DNA of 10,107 nucleotides, from contig CAJVPJ010001392.1 of the NCBI GenBank assembly GCA_910592205.1, positions 1-10,107 on the forward strand. Reading direction: 5' to 3'. Shown piece by piece: positions 1 to 8,037 of the stretch. Origin of the DNA: Paraglomus occultum. Lineage: Eukaryota > Glomeromycota > Glomeromycetes > Paraglomerales > Paraglomeraceae. The position numbers were made by a program, and so were the translations under genes. The notes beneath the pieces are model-generated. The model saw only the letters and a program-made list of their open reading frames with translations. It made no database searches and had not been told where the DNA came from. The stretch's first letter is position 1, and each line of letters opens with the position of its first letter.

Positions 1-77
1 ATAGGCTTGGTAAACTATCGAAAAAACTTTTGTGTGATGCCAGCAATTGCGAATAGCTTCAGCACTAACTTGATTCC
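1..77 (-). pseudogene. Tigger-like transposase fragment, copy A (cut by window edge)
   Basis: This stretch is base-for-base identical to 1897-1973. On the minus strand it reads as the transposase C-terminal motif NQVSAEAIRNCWHHTKV, which is typical of Tigger/pogo (CENP-B-like, DDE_1) transposases. Identity ends abruptly at base 77. On the other side it may continue beyond base 1, because the longer copy also continues there. It lies about 230 bp downstream of the first ubiquitin-ART gene, in the same orientation relative to it as the larger relic has to the second gene. It is too short to encode anything functional. The intervening 78-309 stretch shows no recognisable feature apart from being the 3' flank of the ART gene. 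Confidence 0.75.
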
Positions 78-309
78 GGAAAATATGACATTCTGTCTAT
101 TGCGTAAGTCAGGTCCCGATAGTATGTACAATTTCTCTATTGTCATGCGAGCAACGAACGCAATGTAATAATAACTGAATTGCAGTCAGAACAAAGTCTC
201 TTACATAAAAGTTAAATTACATTCAAATGTACATGTACGGTAAAATATACCGATACACTCAATCATACGCAATTAATTAAATTACAACAAAACGGTTAAA
301 TTATTTCAC

Positions 310-1305
310 TCATCGCCGCTTTTCTTTTATGCAAATCCCATATGGTCTAATGTCATTCTCGTCCGTGGAAATCCAATACTCGCCATCTCTAGTTTTTCTC
401 GCCTTGATCTTGATCATATTTTTCGGATTTACTCGATTTTGAATCACTATCACATATGCTTTGCCCTCGAACTCAAATTCCGTTGCATAACGTTCTGCTA
501 CGTTAATATCAGGCGTTGAATAAATGCCACGCCCATAAGCGAAACGTGTTCCCTTGTCCAACGAATATCCTTCTTCAGTAATTAGTCTCGCATTATATTT
601 TGTAGTTCCATGATAGGATACCGGCCAAGCTGACGTACCAGTACCAAGCCAAGCATCATCGCCATTGTCATATTTTCCGGAAACATTTAGAGCGTAACGC
701 TTCCATCCACACGGTCTTCGATACCGAACCTTTCCTCGCAAATAAATCACACAAGCATCCCTAATGTTTGTGAAATCGTAATCATACTGTGGATCCAACG
801 CACTTGATGGTAAATAACCGGGCACACATCCATCATCTCCGCAAAGGCGTAAAACCATATGTAATGTGTCCTCGGTTTGAATGTTGTAGTCTGCGAGCGT
901 ACGGTCATCTTCCAGCTGCATACCTGCGAAAACAAGTCTTTGTCGGGTTTGCGGAATGCCAGCTTTGCTTTGTATCATCTGTTTTACTTTGCCTATAGTA
1001 TCGCTTGATTGATACTCGACAGAGTAAGTCGGCCCGGTAAGAGTTTTAACAAAAATCTGTTCACAATTGAGCCTCTGGTTAGCGGAAACGTTTCGGCCAA
1101 CTATGGAATCGAAATCACTACCGATAAGATTAGTTTGATGAAACAAGGCCAAATCGAATAGGTAATTGTCATTAATTTGATGATACGAGTTCAAATTGAC
1201 TTGCTTCCGTTCTCGAACTTGAACTTGCTTTTTTGATATAACGTTGCGAGTTTCTTTCATAGTGGAAAGCGCCGAATTAAGAAAATCAACGATAAGTGAA
1301 GGCAT
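310..1305 (-). CDS. Ubiquitin-like / PARP-like ADP-ribosyltransferase fusion protein (copy 1, intact)
   Basis: Predicted protein of 331 residues, probably an ADP-ribosyltransferase carrying an internal ubiquitin-like domain. Residues 1-81 are an N-terminal extension beginning [14 protein letters not shown]. Residues 82-157 align with ubiquitin along its length ([34 protein letters not shown]). Residues about 160-331 form an ART domain: RPCGW, then SYHGT (His232), [12 protein letters not shown] (Tyr262) and GEYWIS (Glu309). These fit the H-Y-E triad of PARPs, whose third motif in PARP1 is NEYIVYD. The ubiquitin is degenerate: Lys11, Lys29, Lys48 and Lys63 positions are P, M, M and T, and the C-terminus reads RLCGD instead of RLRGG, so cleavage or conjugation looks unlikely. 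Arg at ubiquitin position 42 is kept. An in-frame ATG lies upstream at 1374, but I start at 1305 because copy 2 has the same MPSL start with the same preceding TTAACC, and copy 2's own upstream ATG runs into a stop. No intron is needed. Cellular role and target are unknown. Confidence 0.88.
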   Translation of the reverse strand: MPSLIVDFLNSALSTMKETRNVISKKQVQVRERKQVNLNSYHQINDNYLFDLALFHQTNLIGSDFDSIVGRNVSANQRLNCEQIFVKTLTGPTYSVEYQSSDTIGKVKQMIQSKAGIPQTRQRLVFAGMQLEDDRTLADYNIQTEDTLHMVLRLCGDDGCVPGYLPSSALDPQYDYDFTNIRDACVIYLRGKVRYRRPCGWKRYALNVSGKYDNGDDAWLGTGTSAWPVSYHGTTKYNARLITEEGYSLDKGTRFAYGRGIYSTPDINVAERYATEFEFEGKAYVIVIQNRVNPKNMIKIKARKTRDGEYWISTDENDIRPYGICIKEKRR

Positions 1306-1527
1306 GGTTAATGAATTGACAATCAATGAATCAGGGTAATCGACGCAGGAAATGGATATTATCAAACTTGTCATGTAAGGACTGTCTTTTGTATATTTAC
1401 TATAATCGGTTTCATTGTAAGTACATATTAAGAGAAAAACCCATTAGGGTCACATGATTTGTATTTAACGCAGTCTCGTTTATTCTTCAATAATTTGATA
1501 CAGTAACGTAATACAGTGACACCACCA

Positions 1528-1558
1528 TAAGTGCACGCTCAGCATTTGTGTGCACTTA
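1528..1558. repeat. Palindrome in putative transposon terminal repeat
   Basis: A perfect 9-bp inverted repeat, TAAGTGCAC at 1528-1536 and GTGCACTTA at 1550-1558, is separated by 13 bases. It starts 14 bases inside the proposed CAGT terminus at 1514. A related GTGTGCA follows at about 1567. Repeated GTGCAC-type motifs near an end would suit a transposase-binding subterminal region, but binding is inferred from position only. Confidence 0.5.
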
Positions 1559-1825
1559 GGAAGGTTGTGTGCAATCACAGAATAACGAATAAAAACCCAG
1601 ATACTGTTACGCAATGTAGTGACTTTTTTATTATCGGAAATTCCTGAATTCAGTAATCGCATTCCAAATAAAGCCATATTTTACGAAAAAAAAGTGTTAA
1701 TGTTAGTATGGCGCATTAAATTTGACAAAATTTTTAATATTCTGTAACATGCTTCTGCATTGTCCTGCGCAGGAGAAATGCACACAGAGTTTCTAAGCAT
1801 ATAAATATTATTCTTTTTAAGAATA

Positions 1826-2546
1826 TTAAAGAAATTCTTCCGCCAGCCTTGTGTTTGACAGTTGAAGCTCTTGAAGCGCATTCGTAAGGTCGTCGAATAG
1901 GCTTGGTAAACTATCGAAAAAACTTTTGTGTGATGCCAGCAATTGCGAATAGCTTCAGCACTAACTTGATTCCAGGCGAACAATAAATTGAATCGCTTGT
2001 AAGACGCTACGCTCATGTGTAAGTCTTTTGCGCGTTTTCCCAACAAGATAAACAAACAAATAAACACAAAATAATAAATAGATTAGTTCTCAAGGCTTAA
2101 AACACATATGCAACACTGCGTAAATATATTTTACTGTAAAGAGAAATATGACGATAAAATTGTTTAAATTTATATAATCCTTGCGTCTATCAGCTGGATT
2201 CTCGAGGTAGTGTTGGGAACAAACAACAAACATCAGTGTATATTAAGACAAAGTTCGGCCGGTTAATGAATGACTGGAACAGTTATCAATAAGTAGTAAC
2301 ATCCGTTGGCCTTGATGCTTTATACCAACTTGACCGAATTTTTGGATCCAGTCTTGGAAATATAATGTCATCCAAGCCTTGCCATTACGACGATACACAC
2401 ATGAAATGGACGATTGGTCGGATTAGTATCACCATTATCAGTATTACGGAGTATTTCAATAAACTAAACCCATTTGCATGAGGCCAAGAATAGAGTGACA
2501 AAGTTGGTATAAACGCTTTGCGTTTACCATCGCGACTGCGGAATAG
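1826..2546 (-). pseudogene. Tigger/CENP-B-like DDE_1 transposase pseudogene
   Basis: Pieces of one transposase lie in the correct order in different minus-strand frames. About 2543-2460 gives a weak HANG-containing stretch. 2386-2243 gives NGKAWMTLYFQDWIQKF followed by LLLIDNCSSH, the second catalytic Asp motif (DNCxxH). 2232-2173 gives VPNTTSRIQLIDARII, the third Asp region, normally PPNTTSxIQPxDAG. About 2176-2103 gives KFKQFYRH. About 2000-1897 gives AWNQVSAEAIRNCWHHTKV. 1894-1826 gives DDLTNALQELQLSN. At least four frameshifts and several stops separate them, and the N-terminal DNA-binding part and first Asp motif are absent. In its active form this class cuts and pastes transposons at TA sites; this copy is dead. 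The order and motifs make the family call strong, although the exact 5' limit is uncertain. Confidence 0.85.
1897..1973. repeat. 77-bp exact direct repeat, copy B
   Basis: Identical over 77 bases to 1-77. The repeat lies inside the transposase relic. On the right, identity breaks after TTGATTCC: the flanks are GGAAAATATG in the left copy and AGGCGAACAA here. The left limit is unknown because copy A meets the window edge. Complete identity contrasts with the heavily decayed transposase around it and suggests a recent duplication or gene conversion. Confidence 0.9.
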
Positions 2547-2632
2547 TCAGTTTTGTCGGCGGAGTGTTTAAGTGATATTCTTTCTTGGAAGTAATATGTT
2601 ACAACGAAAATTTTGTCAACTATATAAATCAG

Positions 2633-2638
2633 TTTATT
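2633..2638 (-). promoter_or_regulatory. Candidate polyadenylation signal of copy 2
   Basis: AATAAA on the minus strand about 190 bases after the copy 2 stop codon. The surrounding plus-strand bases (AATCAGTTTATTGTTGA) closely resemble those around the AATAAA about 208 bases after the copy 3 stop, so the site appears to be inherited in both paralogues. No cleavage-site evidence is available. Confidence 0.4.
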
Positions 2639-2828
2639 GTTGAAAACAGCTAAAAGAGTTATAATTTTCTCACAACAGAAAGCAATTTTTTTAAACATGC
2701 AACCAACCAGAAGCTTAGGACAAAACCAAAAAGCTTTTTCTATCACAATAATAACGTTATGAATAAGATTAGAACTACAGCTATCAAGCGCGATAAAGAC
2801 GGTTGTGAAATGGTCACTAACAATTGTC

Positions 2829-3835
2829 TCACTTTTTTTTAATACAAATTCCGTACGGCCTAACATCTCGTTCTTTCTCTGAAATCCAATATTCGCCAAC
2901 TCCGGTTGTTATTGCGTTAATCTTGATTAAATTCTTTGGGTTTACTCGATTTTGAATTATAATCACATATCTCTTGCGCTCAAACTCAAATTCCGTTGCA
3001 TAGAGTTCAGCTACGCTAACATCAGGTGTTGAATAAATGCCGCGCCCATAAGCAAAACGTTTTCCCTTGCTTAACAAATATCCTTCTTCAGAAATTAATT
3101 TTGAATTATGTTTAGCAGTTCCATGATAAGACACCGGCCAAGCTGTATCATCAGTACCAAGCCAAGTATTATCGCCGTTGTCATATTTTCCACTGACTTT
3201 TAAAGCAAATCGCTGCCATCCACACGGTCTTCGATACTGGACCTTTCCTCGCATAAAAGTCGTATCATTATCGTTGATGTGAGTAAAATCGTAATCATAT
3301 CCGGGTCCAGAGCATTCGAGGGCAAATAACTGATTACACATTCGCCACCACGCATACGCAGAACTAGATGAATTGTGCTCTCTTTTTGAATGTTATAATC
3401 TGCGAGTGTACGACTCTCCTCCAGCTTTTTACCTGCAAAAATCAATCTCTGTTGGTCCGGCGGAATGCCTTCTTTGTCCTGAATTAATTTTTTTACTTCC
3501 TCTATTGTGTCACTTGTTTGGCATTCCAAAGTTAAAGTTTTTCCAGTAAGAGTTTTAGCAAAAACCTGCATTCCTCGTCCTTTTTCTCTTTGTTTTTCCG
3601 GCTTTTGTGTAAAATTTTTTAACACATTTTGACTATCAGTAGCAACGTCTTGTTTGATAGTGGAACCGACATCACCACCGACAAGAGTGACCTGGTGAAA
3701 CGAGTTAAAGTCGACTTGCTTATAAGTAGCATAGGATATATTTTTTTCTCGAAATTCCTTCTCTGATACAAATTCATGGCTTTTGATCATGGCAGACAGT
3801 GCCGAATTAAGAAGATCAACATTAAGCGAAGGCAT
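2829..3835 (-). pseudogene. Ubiquitin / PARP-like ADP-ribosyltransferase fusion (copy 2, single-base frameshift)
   Basis: Paralogue of copy 1. The first frame (3835-3200, 211 residues) gives an N-terminal extension (1-88, starting [14 protein letters not shown]), then a near-canonical ubiquitin at 89-164. That ubiquitin has Lys at positions 6, 11, 27, 33, 48 and 63, the patch residues L8, I44, H68 and V70, R42, and an intact RMRGG end. The second frame carries the ART domain down to 2829, with [17 protein letters not shown] and GEYWIS, so the H-Y-E triad survives. Comparison with copies 1 and 3 ([16 protein letters not shown]) places the lesion at 3300-3301, where a codon has only two bases (GAC CCG GA TAT). 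Uncorrected, the product is extension plus ubiquitin plus a 47-residue tail. A separate ATG at 3341 could start the ART half alone. The frame is open elsewhere, so the lesion is recent, an assembly error, or bypassed. No intron signals are seen there. Confidence 0.82.
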
Positions 3836-3924
3836 GGTTAAAGACTAATCATGTAATTGTAGTAAAAAGCTGTTAACAACGTTATTTTTATTCTATTTTA
3901 CAATGTTTCGAACTACCAAATTTG

Positions 3925-3941
3925 TTTTTTTTTAAAAAAAA
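3925..3941. repeat. T9-A8 homopolymer junction
   Basis: Nine T followed directly by eight A, a self-complementary tract about 90 bp upstream of the copy 2 start codon. Poly(dA:dT) tracts in such positions often disfavour nucleosomes. A promoter role here is inference only. Confidence 0.6.
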
Positions 3942-5316
3942 GTCTCGACACTGAAACTCTACTCTTGCTCGATGCGGGTTATAATTAGCTGATGAAGAAT
4001 AAATTCAACAGTATTTATATAATATATTACAGTATCTTAATTTATATGACATACACTGCGTATACAAATGATTTCTTGGTGATGTATCTAATAATAATAC
4101 AAAGTGAGGCGCTGACCAGTCGAAAATAGATTAGCTTATAACGGAAAGATTTACCAAAAAACAATACATTTATTTTTTTCCCCAGACCAGTATAAAATAA
4201 GTTCTTTCATGAATAATATGGTAACAACAATGGATAAGCCTCTCGAACATTCACACAAGTTCAAACTATAACGATACGCTTGTTGGTATCTAGCTTGGCG
4301 TAACGTTGTGTGTTTATAAAGCACTTTACGTAACATTTATGTCAAATCGGGATTGTATCCTACGGTATTTACCCACTGTACAATTTCATGATGATATAAA
4401 CCAAAATTTCAAACGCATTTAAATAATGTCTTAATTTAATATAGTGCATAATTACCTTCCCCTTTATTATGACTGAGCAGCGCAAGCATAACCCCAGTAG
4501 GTTATTACATGATCTTTAATATTGCTTTTACTATGAGGAGAAACCCTTAAACCTCTTTATTTACATGATAGTCGGTCGATTATTTATGTGATGGAATGAT
4601 TTGCTTATTCACGAGAGGATACCAAATACGGTTTTGAACTAGCACATAATAATGCGTCAACTCGTCAATCACAATTGTCGATCTCATGTCTGTTATGCAT
4701 AAACTTTGGTCACATCATTATGATCAAATTATTTACGATGAGTTGCGTCTACGGGAAAGCAATATTGTAATTTTTAATACCAAGTGTATTTAAACTCATG
4801 TATAACGAATTCGAAACCCAATTGTAGTAAAATTAAACGATGAGAAGTAAAAGTAAAATTATGAATTTGGTAGCAGGCTAATAGAACTCTTTGTGCCAAC
4901 GTTGCGTTATTACAGTCGTTAACAAGTTTTAATTGTAAAATTTTTGTTAAATGTATTAAGATATACAGAAAGTACTTAAGGACAAACCCCAACGAATTTG
5001 ACCCACTCATTGTATTTGCGAGAACTGAATATATGTTGCGATAAACAAGACCTGCAAGAAAAAGCTTTTTTAAACATTAAATCGAACGTCTATTAAATAA
5101 CAAGTTTGGTTAACAGTTGTAGTGATAAAATGTATAAACAACGCCATAGTTGTTGGTTAACGTTGGGCTACGGTTTGCAGCAATTAAATAATAAAACAAA
5201 CTTTGAGATTGATTTCGATGAATAACTTATTTATATACAATCAGACTTGCACTTTTATGCATATCGACATTAATAAGATGAATAGTTTAAATGCTGTGAC
5301 TCACGCGAAAATTTGC

Positions 5317-5373
5317 CTCAGTTCTGAATTGAGACAACTGAGCGTTGAACTGAGCGCTAGATTCCGAACTGAG
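5317..5373. repeat. GAACTGAG direct and inverted repeat cluster
   Basis: GAACTGAG occurs at 5347-5354 and 5366-5373, the shorter AACTGAG at 5336-5342, and the inverse CTCAGTTC at 5317-5324. The first part, CTCAGTTCTGAATTGAG, is itself an imperfect palindrome. The cluster sits in an open plus-strand frame that I do not regard as a gene. Function unknown. Confidence 0.5.
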
Positions 5374-6414
5374 ACAGATTCAAACTCGGACACAACATTA
5401 TTACAAAGTATGTGTAAAGTTTTTCGAAGCTGTAATTGTGAGAAAACCAAGAAAAATCAATTTTATCATTGAGTTGAAGAACTTAACAATGTGCGCCAAG
5501 ACCTTTTTTTTTATTTTTGTGGTGGAAAAAAATGATTAAAGTTACGAGAGAAAGGCGTTACATTAGAATAGACTACGGGAATATTATGAATACCAACGTG
5601 AGAAAACGTTTGCTGTCCTATGCTATGGTTGGAAAGTAATACGAGGAATGACAAATAAATAAATGTTAAGTACACACAAAAACGAAAATCTAGACTTTTT
5701 GCATCAAATAATATCAGCGTACAACATATGGGAGGATAATTGACGTGCAAGTAATGTATGCACATGAAAACGAACGGCAAAGGCGTTCAGCTGGAGTAAA
5801 TCGTAAGCTAAAAGGGCTTATTGTAGCAAAATAGAAGGTCTAGATCTTAAACAACTCGTTATAAGCGTTGTGATATTTTCGACGCACTCAACAGCAGGAT
5901 AAGTTCATGATCGAACTAATTTCGGAATACGCATCACCTGATGGAGTACAAAATGTCGAATTTTGGGGAGGTGGGGCGGAGAAATCCCAATTTTCTCTTC
6001 AGGATACTGAATTTAGTTAACCAAGGCGAAAAAGAGAATCAGGAAAAAGTGCAAGTCCGTTATTAGTTTATCCGTAAACTTTGTTAACGTTTATGTTAAA
6101 ATTACATATTGAACGTCTACGTTTTTGTACATAATGCTATTGATTTATGCTTGTGCTTGACCGAAAATTCTTTTCTTTATTCTGCTTCTTTAGTTATTAG
6201 TAATAGCGACGACGCTGCGAACAACTCATCTAATAAAATGTTACAACGACAGGTTTTGTATTTTTATTTGACAATAAAGGCTCTCAGATAGCCTTGAAAA
6301 GGCATCAGTTAACGCTATTGTTTGTTTTTTCCAAATGCATATTTTTTTAGAATATGAGTCTAGTTATGCATTCATTTAGATTAGTATGGACATTTGCTGT
6401 AAATTGACAATATT

Positions 6415-6463
6415 CGTCGTTTACCACCATATCCGTCGTTTACCACCATATCCGTCTTTTACC
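6415..6463. repeat. 19-bp tandem repeat, about 2.5 copies
   Basis: The unit CGTCGTTTACCACCATATC occurs perfectly at 6415-6433 and 6434-6452, followed by a partial third copy with one mismatch (CGTCTTTTACC, 6453-6463). There are no spacers between units, so this is a minisatellite-like tandem repeat and not a CRISPR array. It could also be the end of an unrecognised mobile element, given the inverted repeat and palindrome within the next 140 bases. Confidence 0.85.
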
Positions 6464-6497
6464 GGAAATACGAGAAATGGTTTTGGAAATTGATGTG

Positions 6498-6507
6498 GGC
6501 GATCGCC
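6498..6507. repeat. GC-rich perfect palindrome
   Basis: GGCGATCGCC, a perfect 10-bp palindrome, stands out in DNA this rich in A+T. It lies between the 19-bp tandem repeat and the inverted repeat at 6549-6600. It could be a dimeric protein-binding site or chance. Confidence 0.6.
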
Positions 6508-6548
6508 ATATAGGATCTTCACTGTAAGGAACACGCAATTGGTTCACG

Positions 6549-6600
6549 CCTATTCCCCTTGGAGTGGAGATCTTTTGGGGATACTGAAGCGGGGAATAGG
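6549..6600. repeat. 10-bp inverted repeat with 32-base loop
   Basis: CCTATTCCCC at 6549-6558 is the exact reverse complement of GGGGAATAGG at 6591-6600. The pairing nearly extends inward (CTT against AAGC with one bulge). It could fold as a hairpin in RNA or DNA, or be the remnant of a small transposon. No flanking target-site duplication is evident. Confidence 0.7.
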
Positions 6601-7618
6601 ATTTTATTAAAACAAGTAATTTTATTAGGTAATGTTAATGTTCTTTGTTAATTTTTGATGCTTTAAACTTTCTATAGATTTGTCTAAAAGCTAAATTATT
6701 CCTAAAATTTTTAACAGTAAAGTGCTTGTCATCCCACCTTTATGGAAACAATATTTTTCTGATCGAAAAAGAAATATGGGAGTTTATATGACTTGATCGA
6801 AAAAATAACACGTTGTTGTAAATTTAGTGTCGTGTTACTAACACCTAACATTATAAAGTCCAAACACATGCCAGACCCTAAACTGAATGAGCATTTACGG
6901 AATTCTGCATAAAGCACTGTTCAAGCTTGCGCGGCAGCCAATAGGTTTAAGAGACCAATGTAACATACAGAAATGGTTTAATGTTTTTTGCAGCACGAAT
7001 AAGCGTATTAATTATGGAAAAGGAGATAAACGAGTAGTGATCATAAGATCTGGAATTCGGGATAGCCGCGTTATATCCGAGGTGAGAGAAAAGACAAAAA
7101 GGGAATGACTGTAATCAATTCCCTTAACACATGGCCGGGGTTCCACAGACCAAATTACACTATGTTTGTCTACATATTACAATTATTCTATGACGTGAAA
7201 TAATAAAAACCTTTTTTTTTACTTATTGCCAGAGCTTCTGAACAGTTCTCTTTTATCAGAATAGACAATCAAATTAAGAGGCACATAACGGCTATGTCTG
7301 TTTTGAGATAAGAAAAGCCGATACAATTAAACACGAACTTGCATCAGGTGCGCTTTTAACAGCGGAGTGAGATGAATATAGTAAATGTCAAAGTTACAAC
7401 CATCATTATCATATGTACGTTGCTTCTAAATGTAAAGACTTGTCTTTACTTAAGATACGTATCGTATGCAGTTCTTTATTCTAACACACTATTAATTATA
7501 TACTAAACTTTCTAAATTTAGACATTTTGAACAAATAGCCGAAATCAACGACTAATGTAATAATAGAATGAACAAAAAAGTTGGCAATTTGCAACGTATT
7601 AGTTGCGTGCCGTACGCA

Positions 7619-7624
7619 TATAAG
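7619..7624 (+). promoter_or_regulatory. Candidate TATA box of the secreted-protein gene
   Basis: TATAAG lies 91 bases before the ATG at 7710. It would place transcription start near 7650 and leave a 5' leader of about 60 bases. The support is position and sequence only; TATA-like strings are common in AT-rich DNA. Confidence 0.35.
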
Positions 7625-7709
7625 AGACTGCTGTCTGCAAGAAAACCTCAAATTAATTTTACCAGCAATTCTCAATTTTATTCAACCTGCAAACTTTTAT
7701 TCAGCAATC

Positions 7710-8037
7710 ATGAAGTTTACTCACTTTTTGCTATTATCGATTCTAATGTTGGTAATTTTTGAAGCCAACAACGCAAGAGGCCAAACTAACCACACGCTTG
7801 ACGATAATTGGGGACCAACGTATTATTTGCCGATGTATCCTGAAAAAAGCGGTAATTTGTATTTGCTTTAGACGTTCACGAGCCAGTTGGTCATTATAGC
7901 CAATTAACATTTATATTTTATTTTCAGTAACACAACACTCCCCACATTGGTACAGCGTTACGAAACATTGTTACTGGGTTAGAACTCGTGCTGGCGGCTA
8001 CAATCAGTGCGACTGGGTTATGGCCATAGACGTTTAG
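7710..8037 (+). CDS. Small secreted protein, two exons, 83 residues, family unknown
   Basis: Exon 1 is 7710-7851 and exon 2 is 7928-8037, joined in phase 1 (G plus TA makes a Val codon). The protein starts MKFTHFLLLSILMLVIFEA, a clear signal peptide with a basic residue followed by a hydrophobic core and likely cleavage around residues 22-24 (NNARG-Q). The mature part of about 60 residues has an N-glycosylation sequon (NHT, Asn27), many aromatic residues (WGPTYYLPMY, HWYS, YW, DW) and two cysteines, Cys62 and Cys75, which could form one disulfide. It ends MAIDV before TAG. The frame stays open across the predicted splice, while reading through the intron stops at 7869-7871 after only a few residues. 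AATAAA occurs at 8403 and 8493, both rather distant. I do not recognise the family. Roles such as a secreted effector or defence peptide are possible but unsupported. Confidence 0.7.
7852..7927 (+). other. Intron of the secreted-protein gene (76 bp)
   Basis: The donor is G|GTAATT and the acceptor TTTATATTTTATTTTCAG, with a strong pyrimidine run. A branch-site-like TTAAC at 7904-7908 puts its adenosine 20 bases before the acceptor AG. The length suits compact eukaryotic genes. Splicing keeps a Tyr/Trp-rich coding frame open for another 36 residues, which supports the prediction. Confidence 0.72.

Larger units (their letters stand above)
1514..2546 (-). mobile_element. Degenerate Tigger/pogo-like DNA transposon (3' two-thirds)
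   Basis: A relic element of the Tc1/mariner superfamily lies between the first two ART genes. Its left boundary is set tentatively at 1514, where a TA dinucleotide (the usual target for this superfamily) is followed by CAGTGACACCACCATAAGTG. This resembles the CAGT-type ends of pogo/Tigger elements. The coding relic runs on the minus strand from about 2546 to 1826. I found no matching right-hand terminal repeat and no N-terminal transposase half (no DNA-binding domain), so the 5' part is lost or has decayed beyond recognition. The right boundary is therefore only where protein similarity fades. Confidence 0.6.
3836..7618. other. Gene-poor spacer between copy 2 and the secreted-protein gene
   Basis: No reading frame in this stretch looks like a conserved protein. 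The longer open frames (about 60-90 codons at 4151-4336, 4774-5010, 5203-5472, 5511-5780, 6109-6291, 6729-6917 and 6887-7108) have compositions expected from AT-rich noncoding DNA and lack recognisable motifs. The visible structure is a T9/A8 tract, a GAACTGAG repeat cluster, a 19-bp tandem repeat, a GC-rich 10-bp palindrome and a 10-bp inverted repeat, each listed separately. Promoter elements of copy 2 should lie just above 3836, but I see no clear TATA box there. Confidence 0.6.

Noticed and set aside
789-998. Plus-strand open frame inside copy 1, and a similar one at 9613-9954 inside copy 3
   Set aside because: Both are antisense shadows of the well-supported ubiquitin-ART coding frames.
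1306-1374. Upstream in-frame ATG adding 23 residues to copy 1
   Set aside because: The paralogous copy 2 starts at the aligned MPSL methionine with the same TTAACC context, and its own upstream ATG is followed by a stop. The extra residues are not conserved.
1480-1677. Minus-strand open frame of 65 codons
   Set aside because: It crosses the putative transposon terminal repeat and palindrome. No homology is recognisable, and it is explained as noncoding transposon end.
2456-2899. Minus-strand open frame of 147 codons
   Set aside because: It overlaps the 3' end of copy 2 in another frame and then runs into AT-rich flank. Its last part is an out-of-frame reading of the transposase relic. No domain is recognisable.
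3290-3320. An intron explaining the frame change in copy 2
   Set aside because: Coding similarity to copies 1 and 3 continues on both sides without a gap except for one missing base, and there is no GT-AG pair that would fit.
5203-5472. Plus-strand open frame of 89 codons
   Set aside because: It spans the GAACTGAG repeat cluster. There is no signal peptide, domain or conserved motif, and it is likely a chance frame.
5511-5780. Minus-strand hydrophobic open frame of 89 codons
   Set aside because: Its Phe/Leu/Ile-rich composition is what AT-rich DNA gives by chance. No start context or family resemblance is seen.
6415-6463. Possible CRISPR array
   Set aside because: The units are directly adjacent without spacers, there are only 2.5 of them, and the host is eukaryotic.
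6887-7108. Plus-strand open frame of 73 codons, basic C-terminus
   Set aside because: No recognisable motif or neighbouring gene signals. The length is within the chance range for this much DNA.
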